NCBI RefSeq assembly: GCF_015221875.1
Contig: NZ_JACYGY010000001.1
Coordinates: 62,001 to 126,000 of the forward strand
Reading direction: 5' to 3'
Source: Dyadobacter subterraneus
GTDB taxonomy: Bacteria > Bacteroidota > Bacteroidia > Cytophagales > Spirosomataceae
DNA: 64,000 nucleotides
Shown: piece after piece, positions 43,694 to 51,234 of the stretch
How positions within the stretch are numbered: position 1 is the first letter of the stretch
Layout: each line of letters begins with the position of its first letter
Translations under genes and position numbers: made by a program
Notes under the pieces: generated by a model
Told to the model about the DNA's origin: nothing
The model's input: only the letters and a program-made list of their open reading frames with translations
Database searches by the model: none

Positions 43694-44311
43694 ATGGGTA
43701 CCAGACTACCACGAATAGATGAATATATTATTAAATCGGCTGAATTCGCAATTCCGATTTTAGATTATTGGCGTGAACTTGTTCATGCAGCCTGTCCGGA
43801 TGTCAAAGAAGTCATGAAATGGAGTATGCCATTTTTTGAGTACAAAAATGGCAATTTGTGTAGTATGGCGTCTTTTAAGTATCATTGCGGATTCCATTTC
43901 TGGCTTTACTCCAAGATGAAAGATCCGGATAAATTGTTTTCAGTAGATGGAGAAAACAGTGGTATGGGACAGTTTGGTAAGATTACAAAAATTGAGGAAC
44001 TGCCATCAGAAGAGCAGATTATTGCCCTTATACACGACGCCATGTCTTTAATTGATAATGGTGTGAAAATTACCAAAGACCCCGCAAAGAAAGTTGTGAA
44101 GGAGTTGGTGATACCGGATTATATTCTGGAAGCTATTGATGATAACCCTGATGCGCTGGAAAATTTTAAAAAGTTTACGCTATCGCAAAAAAAGGAATAT
44201 GTCGACTGGATTGTTGAAGCAAAAAGCGAAACGACCAGAGTGAAAAGAATGGAGCGAGCTGTGGAATGGATAGAAGAGGGGAAGACAAGGAACTGGAAAT
44301 ATCAAAGATAG
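43694..44311 (+). CDS. YdeI/OmpD-associated-like protein (DUF1801)
   Basis: A 205-residue cytosolic protein. The N-terminal DUF1801 part includes IPILDYWRELVHAACPDVKEVMKWSMPFFEYKNGNLCSMASFKYHCGFHFWLY. The C-terminal part, VIPDYILEAIDDNPDALENFKKFTLSQKKEYVDWIVEAKSETTRVKRMERAVEWIEEGK, is the OmdA/YdeI block. The biochemical function is unknown, though relatives are linked to resistance to antimicrobial peptides in enterics. It ends at a family C repeat shared with the convergent HmuY-type gene. Confidence 0.85.
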   Translation: MGTRLPRIDEYIIKSAEFAIPILDYWRELVHAACPDVKEVMKWSMPFFEYKNGNLCSMASFKYHCGFHFWLYSKMKDPDKLFSVDGENSGMGQFGKITKIEELPSEEQIIALIHDAMSLIDNGVKITKDPAKKVVKELVIPDYILEAIDDNPDALENFKKFTLSQKKEYVDWIVEAKSETTRVKRMERAVEWIEEGKTRNWKYQR

Positions 44312-44403
44312 TTATCGGCTGTCAGCGGTCGGCCTTCAGAACTTGCCAGAATTAAATCTGGTCAATTAATTGATAGCCGACTGCCGAAAGCTGATAGCCA
44401 AAA
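44311..44403. repeat. Family C palindromic intergenic repeat, copy 2
   Basis: The left end TTATCGGCTGTCAGCGGTCGG and a right end with GACTGCCGAAAGC (44379-44391) plus GCTGATAGCC form an imperfect inverted repeat. An inner hairpin CCAGA/TCTGG is at 44346-44361. It sits between the convergent genes ending at 44311 and 44404, where it may act as terminator. The 13-base block GACTGCCGAAAGC is identical to copy 1. Confidence 0.7.
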
Positions 44404-45003
44404 TTAGAATTTGCCGTTTTCGTCGGCCAGTACATATCTGAAAGTATAGTATTTTGATTCTTCCGTTGGCACATCTTCCGGCGCACCTTTGTAATAACTT
44501 ATAAATTCGATTTTGGCGAATTTGCCTTCTGCTGTTTTTACAATAATCGTTCTGCCGACAATCGGAAGGATTGCATGGACGCTCATATCATATTTGTACC
44601 AGGAATTTCCACTCCCGCTTGCAATGGCGTTTCCGCTTCCGCCATCTACTTTGTAACCATCTTTTGGGGCTTCGGTAATGGTATCAAATGGTTTTTCAAC
44701 AACAATTGCACCGCCTTGTCCTGATCCGCTGGTTCCGCCGTTTGTCAGGATAGTTGTCCCACTGAAAGCCAGATCCCATTTGGTGGTTTTAGCATCCGCC
44801 GCAGCTACTTCGCTTTCGCTGGTGAGGCTGAAATAATTGTATGTATTCGCTTGTGTTACTGCACTGAAATCTTTGATGACATGGATCTCAGCTTTTGAAA
44901 TTTCGTTACGCATATTGGATTCGAATTTAGTAGGTTGGCTAAAAGATGACCCGTCTGGTACCGAAGTTACTAATGTTGAAATAAATAAAAGAGATGTAAG
45001 CAT
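44404..45003 (-). CDS. HmuY-family protein, second copy
   Basis: A 199-residue protein with a weak N-terminal hydrophobic segment (MLTSLLFISTLVTSV). The body is a HmuY-like fold: EIHVIKDFSAVTQANTYNYFSLTSESEVAAADAKTTKWDLAFSGTTILTNGGTSGSGQGGAIVVEKPFD, then IPIVGRTIIVKTAEGKFAKIEFISYYKG and YYTFRYVLADENG. The FSLTSE...KWDLAF.GTTI..N pattern is the HmuY hallmark. HmuY of Porphyromonas captures heme and passes it to HmuR. No lipobox is visible, so it may be freely secreted. It is the last gene of the operon, after a hairpin. Confidence 0.8.
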   Translation of the reverse strand: MLTSLLFISTLVTSVPDGSSFSQPTKFESNMRNEISKAEIHVIKDFSAVTQANTYNYFSLTSESEVAAADAKTTKWDLAFSGTTILTNGGTSGSGQGGAIVVEKPFDTITEAPKDGYKVDGGSGNAIASGSGNSWYKYDMSVHAILPIVGRTIIVKTAEGKFAKIEFISYYKGAPEDVPTEESKYYTFRYVLADENGKF

Positions 45004-45024
45004 GATTAAGATTCTGTTTAAATC

Positions 45025-45070
45025 TATAGATCAGAGAAAACGGCGTTGTGGCCGTTCCCTCTGATCTATA
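45025..45070 (-). terminator. Hairpin between the two HmuY-type genes
   Basis: TATAGATCAGAG and AACGGC pair with GCCGTT and CTCTGATCTATA, with a small internal mismatch of three bases and a 5-base loop. The minus-strand tail is AT-rich but lacks a T run, so partial termination or mRNA stabilisation is likely. Confidence 0.55.
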
Positions 45071-45087
45071 AAATAATTAGGGAATGA

Positions 45088-46485
45088 TTAAGCTCCTTTT
45101 TTAACCAGTTTGTATTCCAGTTTCGGCTTTCCTCTTTCTCCGCCATCTGTCGATGTGAAGCTTATGAATCTAAGTTTGTAAACATTTCCGCCAGCATCTT
45201 TGATGACATAGAAACGGTCCGTTTTTACACCAACAGTACCACCAGATGTTACTCTCCATTTCGAACCGATTACGTCACGGTCAGCACTGAAAGTCGTTGT
45301 AGTGATATTGCTTTCTGCGTAAGCATCGTACGTTGCAGTTGTTGTCAAAACTTCTGCCGCTGTTACACCAGCCAAGTGATTGATGAAAACAAGATCCGAG
45401 AATCCGTAAGGAATATTTGTTGTTCCTGAGGCAGTATAGTACATGCTATATCCCCATTCAAGATCCCAACGTGCTTTTGCAGGCTGAACCGCAACAGTTG
45501 CACCTTTTACAAGTGAAACAAACTGGAAGTTGTAGGTCGCATCTTTCGTAATATCAAGTGTTTTGAAAGTAGTGTCATTCAACAAGGCATATTGCAAAGT
45601 GTAACCCGTAGTTCCTTTGCGGATGATACGAATTTTGTAAATCTGGTCGGCAGGCAAAACAGTTGCAGAACCACCTTTACGGTTTAGTATATAAACTTTA
45701 TTGTCGGCATCGGTTGCTGAAATTTCTTTAATAAGTGTTTCTGAAAGTTTGCCTGAATAACCATCCGATAATGCCAACGTTCCCTGTCCTTGTCCGATTG
45801 CCAGTTTTGTAAGGTCAATATCGGCCGCAGTTACAGTTGTAAGATCAGATTTATCAAGTGCAATGGCAGAAGCACCGTTACTCGTATTAATTGTAACTCT
45901 GAAATCAGTTCCTGAGTAAAATCCAAGATCCCAGCTATCACGTAAAACAGGTGTTTGCAAGTTCGCGCTAAGGTCAAGAAAAACTGAATTTGCAGCACTT
46001 GATCCAGCTTCTGTTCCCGCAATCCCGTTTAGCTGAATGCTCGTTCCGTCTGAAACGATGGCTTTGAAACTAAGTTTCAAGTCAGTATTTGTACCAACCA
46101 AAACGGGTGAAGCAACAGATGTTATTTTGAACTGGATACTTTCATCACCATTTAAAAGTACGCCTGCTGTTTTAAGTACTTTAAACGTAACGCTGCTTGC
46201 TCCGGCAGGAACAGTAAGTGCCAATGTGTTATTAGTAGCGGCAGGAGTTGTAGTGAATTGTGTGCCGTAAGTTACCAAAGTAGGTGTCAATGAAACCGAA
46301 ATAGCTGTTGCTGTTTCCGCTGCTCTGCTCAATACAATTTTAACGTCAACAGATTCTCCGTCAAATCCTTGCGCAGTTGATTCAAAAGCGGCAGTATTGT
46401 CCGGCAACGCAGGATCGTCATCTGAACAGGCATTGAAAATACCCAACAGGGCAATGATGAGTAGAGGCTTGAATAATTTGTTCAT
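45088..46485 (-). CDS. HmuY-family lipoprotein with N-terminal Calx-beta-like domain
   Basis: A 465-residue lipoprotein with lipobox IFNAC (Cys20) followed by SDDD, typical of surface-exported Bacteroidota lipoproteins. Residues about 28-145 look like a Calx-beta or similar Ig-like domain (ESVDVKIVLSRAAETATAISVSLTPTLVTYG...NGDESIQFKITSVASP). The rest is a HmuY-type fold with ANSVFLDLSANLQTPVLRDSWDLGFYSGTDFRVTINTSNGASAIAL and KARWDLEWGYSMYY...FYVIKDAGGNVYKLRFISFTS. It probably works as the surface ligand-capture partner of the TonB receptor 32 bases upstream. Confidence 0.82.
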   Translation of the reverse strand: MNKLFKPLLIIALLGIFNACSDDDPALPDNTAAFESTAQGFDGESVDVKIVLSRAAETATAISVSLTPTLVTYGTQFTTTPAATNNTLALTVPAGASSVTFKVLKTAGVLLNGDESIQFKITSVASPVLVGTNTDLKLSFKAIVSDGTSIQLNGIAGTEAGSSAANSVFLDLSANLQTPVLRDSWDLGFYSGTDFRVTINTSNGASAIALDKSDLTTVTAADIDLTKLAIGQGQGTLALSDGYSGKLSETLIKEISATDADNKVYILNRKGGSATVLPADQIYKIRIIRKGTTGYTLQYALLNDTTFKTLDITKDATYNFQFVSLVKGATVAVQPAKARWDLEWGYSMYYTASGTTNIPYGFSDLVFINHLAGVTAAEVLTTTATYDAYAESNITTTTFSADRDVIGSKWRVTSGGTVGVKTDRFYVIKDAGGNVYKLRFISFTSTDGGERGKPKLEYKLVKKGA

Positions 46486-46517
46486 AATTGATTTGATTAA
46501 TTTAAAAGGGTAATAAC

Positions 46518-48785
46518 TTATTTTTTTGACCAGTGGATATTCATGCCGAGGAAGTAAGAGCGACCGTTAAATCCTGGTCCGGTGGCATCATGACCAGAAC
46601 CGATAGTTGTATTTTTGATCGATGTTAAATCAAAAAGATTTTTCGCCCCGCCAATCAGGTTGATGTATTTTCCTAATGTTTTGGTGACGGTAAGATCAGC
46701 CATATTGTAACCGCTGATTTGTCTCAAACTTGCAGTAACCGGTGTGCCGCTGATGAGTGCATAAGCAGGTTTTTTGCCAGTATATTTATAGAAGAAATTT
46801 ATGCTTGCTCCAATTTTTGAGAAGTTGTAAAGAAAATTGGCATTGATTTCCGGCGACCATACAAATTCCGGCAAATCCTCTGTTACACCTTCCGACTCAT
46901 CCAGAATGTCGTTATAAGTTCCGATGTAAGTAGCTCCCAAAGTCGCCTGAATATTTTTCCAGTAAAATTTATTGTCAAGGCTAACACCAGTTGTTTTGAA
47001 TAAACTGATATTCAGATAGGTAGTTTGTGACGGGTTATTTGGGTCAAATCCGGTATCGATTCTGTTATGGAAAATGTTGTAAAAACCACCCAGCGTGGAA
47101 GTAACTTTTAAAGAAGATTGTTGTTTTACCTGCCAAACCAGAAACGTATTGAAGCTATTCGAATATTCAGCTTTCAGGTTTTCATTACCATTAATAGAGT
47201 GCGACGCGTCATGAAAATCGAAATATAATTCACGCAAAGCTGGCGAGCGGAAACCGCGCGCATAACCCATACGCAAATCGAGAACATTGTTCAACGTGAT
47301 TTTAGCATTCAAAGACGGGATCACCGGAGGTGCATCATAAACTGAATTTTTGATAAAACGGACACCTGGACTCAATTTAATAGCTGGCGTTACTTTCAAT
47401 TCGGATGAAACAAAAAACGCATATTCGTTGATTGTCGGCGAACCTTTTATCCTGGCCCCACTGGCGTTGTTGTTATTTATTTCAATTCCTGGCAGCAGAG
47501 ATACATTAGGCGAAACTTTGTAAAGAGCAGTTCCTCTGAAAAAAACAGTAGTGAAAATGGATTTATCCTGAGCCGCTGGATCCAGAGAAAGTGTACGTTT
47601 TCCGGTATTGAAATCAATGTTGGTACTTAGTGTTTTCCGGCTGTAATCTGTGTAAGAAAGTGCGCCAGTAAAACCCAGTTTATCACTTGCATGATACTCG
47701 CCTTGAGCCTGGTGAAACCATCTTTTGGTAATATAATCTTTGTCGCCGGCTGTGTTTGCCACGTTAATATTTCCAAGATATTTAATGGTTTCATCAGTCC
47801 CGTTAAATCGGTACCAAACGTTCCATTTTTCTTTTGTATAGCCAATACCAGCGTTGAACAACATTTGTTCTTTTGGCATCCAGGCTTTTACCCGACCTGT
47901 GGAATCTCCTTGCCAGCCGCCAAAATTGTTCCGTGTCACGCCGCCATTTAGCTGAAAACCGTTTTTTTGCCAGGTTATGCCAATGTTTTCATTGTGAGTA
48001 CCTTTTTTGTCAAAAGCGTTATACTCATCACCAACAGTTTCTTCCTGAAGACGTGCGGAAACGGATAAGTTATCGCTTCCATCACCTTTTTTTGTAATAA
48101 TATTGATAACACCTGCCAAAGCATCCGTACCATAAATCACAGACATTGGGCCTTCGACGATCTCTATACGTTCAATGGTATTTATATCAATTTGTCCAAG
48201 ACTTTCACGTGTTGCACCACGATCTACTAATGGAATTCCATCGAGCAGTATTTTTACACTTTGTCCCGTCATACCCATCAGCTGGATATCGGTAGTTCCC
48301 AAAGTCGGATCGTTGGAAAATCTGATTCCTAATTCGGTGTTCAGGATTGTCTGAATATTTGTTGCTCCTCGCGCCCGGATGCGTTCACTATCAATTGTGC
48401 GGACTTGATACACTGAGTTGCGTAGCGATTGTTTGCCAAATTGGCCGGTAACTACTGCATCCTGAAGAGAAATTCCATTTTCCTGAAGTTGTATATTTTC
48501 GAGAGTCAGGATTTTTCCAGCGGTTATTTCAACAGGTAATTCTTTCTTCTCATTCCCCAACACGCTAACGATAAGCGTGTAATTTCCTTTGGGAGCTTTT
48601 AACTGAAATTTACCGTCAGCATTTGTAATATTACCATATTTGGTGTCTTTCAAAGTAATGTTTACACCTTCAAAAGACTTATTGTCCTGGGTTAAAATCT
48701 TTCCTCTGATTTCTCCATTTTGAGCCATTACCGTACTGGCGCCAAGTAAGGAAAGAATCCAAATGAGTGTAAATAGATGTTTCAT
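46518..48785 (-). CDS. TonB-dependent receptor, HmuR-like
   Basis: A 755-residue outer-membrane receptor. The signal peptide ends near VMAQ (residue 22). A carboxypeptidase-regulatory-like domain follows (about 24-110), then the plug with VRTIDSERIRARGATNIQTILNTELGIRFSNDPTLGTTDIQLMGMTGQSVKILLDGIPLVDRG and RIEIVEGPMSVIYGTDALAGVINIITKKG. The barrel ends ...GRSYFLGMNIHWSKK. The receptor-before-HmuY gene order matches HmuRY-type systems, so heme or another iron source is the likely substrate. Its promoter region carries a palindromic operator candidate. Confidence 0.88.
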   Translation of the reverse strand: MKHLFTLIWILSLLGASTVMAQNGEIRGKILTQDNKSFEGVNITLKDTKYGNITNADGKFQLKAPKGNYTLIVSVLGNEKKELPVEITAGKILTLENIQLQENGISLQDAVVTGQFGKQSLRNSVYQVRTIDSERIRARGATNIQTILNTELGIRFSNDPTLGTTDIQLMGMTGQSVKILLDGIPLVDRGATRESLGQIDINTIERIEIVEGPMSVIYGTDALAGVINIITKKGDGSDNLSVSARLQEETVGDEYNAFDKKGTHNENIGITWQKNGFQLNGGVTRNNFGGWQGDSTGRVKAWMPKEQMLFNAGIGYTKEKWNVWYRFNGTDETIKYLGNINVANTAGDKDYITKRWFHQAQGEYHASDKLGFTGALSYTDYSRKTLSTNIDFNTGKRTLSLDPAAQDKSIFTTVFFRGTALYKVSPNVSLLPGIEINNNNASGARIKGSPTINEYAFFVSSELKVTPAIKLSPGVRFIKNSVYDAPPVIPSLNAKITLNNVLDLRMGYARGFRSPALRELYFDFHDASHSINGNENLKAEYSNSFNTFLVWQVKQQSSLKVTSTLGGFYNIFHNRIDTGFDPNNPSQTTYLNISLFKTTGVSLDNKFYWKNIQATLGATYIGTYNDILDESEGVTEDLPEFVWSPEINANFLYNFSKIGASINFFYKYTGKKPAYALISGTPVTASLRQISGYNMADLTVTKTLGKYINLIGGAKNLFDLTSIKNTTIGSGHDATGPGFNGRSYFLGMNIHWSKK

Positions 48786-48802
48786 TCGAAGGGTATATCA
48801 AT

Positions 48803-48848
48803 TTAGACCAATTATATTTTGCAAATAAATGGTTAATTAGACTAATTA
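48803..48848. promoter_or_regulatory. Candidate Fur-like operators before the HmuR-like gene
   Basis: TAATTAGACTAATTA (48834-48848) is a perfect 7-1-7 palindrome. TTAGACCAATTA (48803-48814) repeats its right part, 34 bases away. Between them on the minus strand lies TTTATTTG (48822-48829), a near -7 element. A repressor bound here would cover the promoter. Confidence 0.45.
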
Positions 48849-48919
48849 CAAAGTAATTTTTGAAGAAATAATTTATTGCGTCTGTTTCGATTGATTTACG
48901 GATGAAATTGTGGGGTTAA

Positions 48920-49215
48920 TTTGGGAAACACATTTCCCCGGGGTTGAAACCCCGCGCTACAATGTCGGTCATGCCTACGGCATTTTAGATCTGGGTTGGG
49001 AATGGCTTTTCCCCGGGTTGAAACCCGGGGTTATTAAATTGGTCATGCCGATGGCATTTTAAAATATCTGCGTTGGAAACGCTTTCCCAACAGAAATATA
49101 TTGGGAATCGAAATCCAACAAAACGAAATTTATAATTTAAGAACCAGTGCCATTGGCACGACCGACATTGTAGCGCCGGGTTTTAACCCGGGGATGCGTG
49201 GCACGATCGATAAAT
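48920..49215. repeat. Family A palindromic repeat cluster, locus 2
   Basis: Three units are visible: CCCCGGGGTTGAAACCCCG with GTCGGTCATGCCTACGGCAT (48936-48983), CCCCGGGTTGAAACCCGGGG with GGTCATGCCGATGGCAT (49011-49058), and an inverted unit GTGCCATTGGCACGACCGAC with CCGGGTTTTAACCCGGGG (49147-49193). A perfect CGTTGGAAACGCTTTCCCAAC-like small dyad is also present. It fills most of the 48786-49232 gap, in which I see no gene. Confidence 0.8.
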
Positions 49216-49232
49216 ATTATTATTACCGGATA

Positions 49233-49763
49233 TTAGTTAATCACCGCCTTAATCGTCACAGTAACAACATCTTTCAATTTCCAGTTACTTTCACCAACCT
49301 TATAATCCAGACGGTTAATTTCAAAAGTGCTGGAAACAGCATAACTGCCATCAGCATTTTTCTTTGCATCAAATGGAAGCGTAACGGTTTTGGAAACGTC
49401 TCTGATTGTCAACGTTCCTATCGCCTGGTATTGATCACCTTTCTTTTCAACCTTTGACGATTTGAAATGAATATTGGGATATTTAGCAACATCAAAATAT
49501 TTATCACTTTTCATGTCCTTATCCCTTCCATCGCTATTGGTTTTAAAAGAATTTGCAGCAATTGTTAAATTAAAAGCCGAAGCATTCAGGTTATTCGGAT
49601 CAAAAATTGCTCCTCCTTTTGGGGCGTCAAACGTACCTTTACAGGTTCCTAGAATAAACTTGACACTAAAATCAGTTGAACCGGAAACCACTTTCGAGGT
49701 TTGTGCGTGAGCCTGGTAAAAAGCCAGAACTGCGAAGATTAAAACTGCGAATTTAAATTTCAT
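49233..49763 (-). CDS. Exported YceI-family protein
   Basis: A 176-residue protein with a signal peptide ending near AHAQ (residue 21) and a YceI lipocalin-like fold. TSKVVSGSTDFSVKFILGTCKGTFDAPKGGAIFDPNNLNASAFNLTIAANSFKTNSDGRDKDMKSDKYFDVAKYPNIHFKSSKVEKKG and IGTLTIRDVSKTVTLPFDAKKN are the conserved blocks. It probably binds a lipid or isoprenoid in the periplasm. It is the last of five same-strand genes from 52044 to 49233 and a paralogue of the signal-less copy at 24276. Confidence 0.88.
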   Translation of the reverse strand: MKFKFAVLIFAVLAFYQAHAQTSKVVSGSTDFSVKFILGTCKGTFDAPKGGAIFDPNNLNASAFNLTIAANSFKTNSDGRDKDMKSDKYFDVAKYPNIHFKSSKVEKKGDQYQAIGTLTIRDVSKTVTLPFDAKKNADGSYAVSSTFEINRLDYKVGESNWKLKDVVTVTIKAVIN

Positions 49764-49796
49764 AAGCGAATCTTTAAAGTTTACGGCAACACGATT

Positions 49797-50135
49797 TTAT
49801 AATTCATCAAGAATTGAATCTCCTTTCGATAAATCTCCCGATGTCCATTGCCATTTTTCATACAAACGTATCTTTCCGTCAGATTTTATTTCTGGTGTTG
49901 ATTTACAAATGCCAGTCGTGATTTCTCCGCGATCATTTATTTGATGATAGCGCATATCCAGACAACCATTCTCGTCAACAAGAGCAATTAAATGTCCCAG
50001 CCGGATATTAGCACCTACGTATTCTGATGTCAAAAGGTTGCCCGATTGTTTGTAATGAAACTGCATTCCCAAATCTACTTCACCGTTTTCAGAGTTGGAA
50101 AGTGGAATAAAAATTTTGCCGTCGTAATTAATCAT
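49797..50135 (-). CDS. Small conserved protein, often mislabelled N-acetylglutamate synthase
   Basis: A 112-residue protein: MINYDGKIFIPLSNSENGEVDLGMQFHYKQSGNLLTSEYVGANIRLGHLIALVDENGCLDMRYHQINDRGEITTGICKSTPEI and YEKWQWTSGDLSKGDSILDEL. It looks like a small antiparallel beta structure with repeated beta-meander strands. I recall similar proteins carrying the label n-acetylglutamate synthase in databases, but there is no GNAT or amino-acid-kinase domain here, so that function is not supported. It is 29 bases after the DUF1003 gene. Confidence 0.72.
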   Translation of the reverse strand: MINYDGKIFIPLSNSENGEVDLGMQFHYKQSGNLLTSEYVGANIRLGHLIALVDENGCLDMRYHQINDRGEITTGICKSTPEIKSDGKIRLYEKWQWTSGDLSKGDSILDEL

Positions 50136-50164
50136 TCTTTCTTAATTGTATATTAATCAATTGT

Positions 50165-50731
50165 TTAAAGGTTGTTTTTTACACACAAACTGTCCACCCG
50201 TTCAGTTAGTTTTTTCAACAAATCAAGTTGTTTTGCCTGAACATCAAACAAAGTTTTAATCTGTTCTTCCAGAAGCAGATCCATTTTCTGATGCAAACTA
50301 CGCACTTCAAGTTCCGCCTTCATATTGATCAGATAATCATTTTCTGCCCGGATTCTGTCTTTTTCTTCCTGCCGATTTTGGCTCATCATAATGATAGGAG
50401 CCTGCATAGCAGCCACGCAGGAAAGTACCAGGTTCATCAAAATAAAAGGATATGGATCAAATTGTTCCGCTTTGGGAAGAAATGAATTGTAGACGATCCA
50501 GATAAAAAGGATGACGCTGAAAATAATAATGAATGTCCAGCTGCCGCCAAACCGGGCAACCTTATCGGAAACGCGCTGTCCCTGCGTCAGGATTTCTTGT
50601 GGAGGATGTGCCAGATTATCAACAATGAGCTCCTCTTCCTGAAACGCTTTGTTGACAATATCATGTAATTTTTTAATCTGCTCGCTTTGGTTGGCAAGAA
50701 TGTCGTCAACTTCATTAATAACTTCGGCCAT
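50165..50731 (-). CDS. DUF1003 membrane protein
   Basis: A 188-residue protein with two membrane helices in ARFGGSWTFIIIFSVILFIWIVYNSFLPKAEQFDPYPFILMNLVLSCVAAMQAPIIMMSQNRQEEKDRIRAENDYLINMKAELEVRSLHQKMDLLL. This is the DUF1003 signature, including the conserved DPYPFILLN-like loop and the NRQ...DRxRAExDYxxN block. Function unknown. The start codon lies inside one arm of a 14-base inverted repeat that straddles the upstream region. Confidence 0.88.
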   Translation of the reverse strand: MAEVINEVDDILANQSEQIKKLHDIVNKAFQEEELIVDNLAHPPQEILTQGQRVSDKVARFGGSWTFIIIFSVILFIWIVYNSFLPKAEQFDPYPFILMNLVLSCVAAMQAPIIMMSQNRQEEKDRIRAENDYLINMKAELEVRSLHQKMDLLLEEQIKTLFDVQAKQLDLLKKLTERVDSLCVKNNL

Positions 50732-50775
50732 CTTTAATTCGGATGTTTTATTTTAAAAGTACGAATTAAAGATGG
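50728..50775. promoter_or_regulatory. 14-base inverted repeat spanning the DUF1003 start
   Basis: CCATCTTTAATTCG (50728-50741) is exactly complementary to CGAATTAAAGATGG (50762-50775). The 20-base spacer holds TACTTTTA on the minus strand (50754-50761), a near -7 element. It could be an operator around the promoter or, on a longer transcript, a hairpin that hides the start codon. Confidence 0.5.
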
Positions 50776-50783
50776 CTTACAAA

Positions 50784-51167
50784 TTATTTCACCGAAGTAA
50801 CCCACCAAACATTTCCACTCGGATCTGTCACTCCGCAGCTTCTTCCATAATCCTGGTCTGCCGGTTCCATAATCGTTGTTGCGCCTTCTGAAAGTGCCTT
50901 TTGATACGACTCATCCGCATCTTCAACATAAATAAAAAGATTGGCTGTCTCCGTTTTCCATTTCTCAGTACTGTCACAAAACATGATTGTACTTCCATTG
51001 ATCCGGATTTCGGAATGCATCACAACGTCCGTATCATCCCGCATTTTCTTGAAAGTTACTTCTGCGCTAAAAACTTTGGTGGTAAAGTCAATAAATTTTT
51101 CAGCTGATTCCAGCATTAAATAGGGCATTATCGTTTGATGCCCGTTTGGAATTTTTATAGTGCTCAT
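50784..51167 (-). CDS. VOC/PhnB-like glyoxalase-fold protein
   Basis: A 127-residue protein, MSTIKIPNGHQTIMPYLMLESAEKFIDFTTKVFSAEVTFKKMRDDTDVVMHSEIRINGSTIMFCD...NLFIYVEDADESYQKALSEGATTIMEPADQDYGRSCGVTDPSGNVWWVTSVK. It is a complete vicinal-oxygen-chelate fold of the PhnB-like group, whose members often have unknown ligands. The frame stays open to 51389, but that 74-residue extension overlaps the end of the AraC gene and has no VOC homology, so 51167 is chosen. Confidence 0.87.
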   Translation of the reverse strand: MSTIKIPNGHQTIMPYLMLESAEKFIDFTTKVFSAEVTFKKMRDDTDVVMHSEIRINGSTIMFCDSTEKWKTETANLFIYVEDADESYQKALSEGATTIMEPADQDYGRSCGVTDPSGNVWWVTSVK

Positions 51168-51234
51168 AGCTTTTTGATTTATGTTTAGGCAAATGTAATA
51201 AGCTTCAAAAACCTGAAATTGGAAAAACACGACA

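Noticed and set aside
49101-49457. 118-codon plus-strand frame
   Set aside because: Runs from the family A repeats into the antisense of the exported YceI gene; no protein features.
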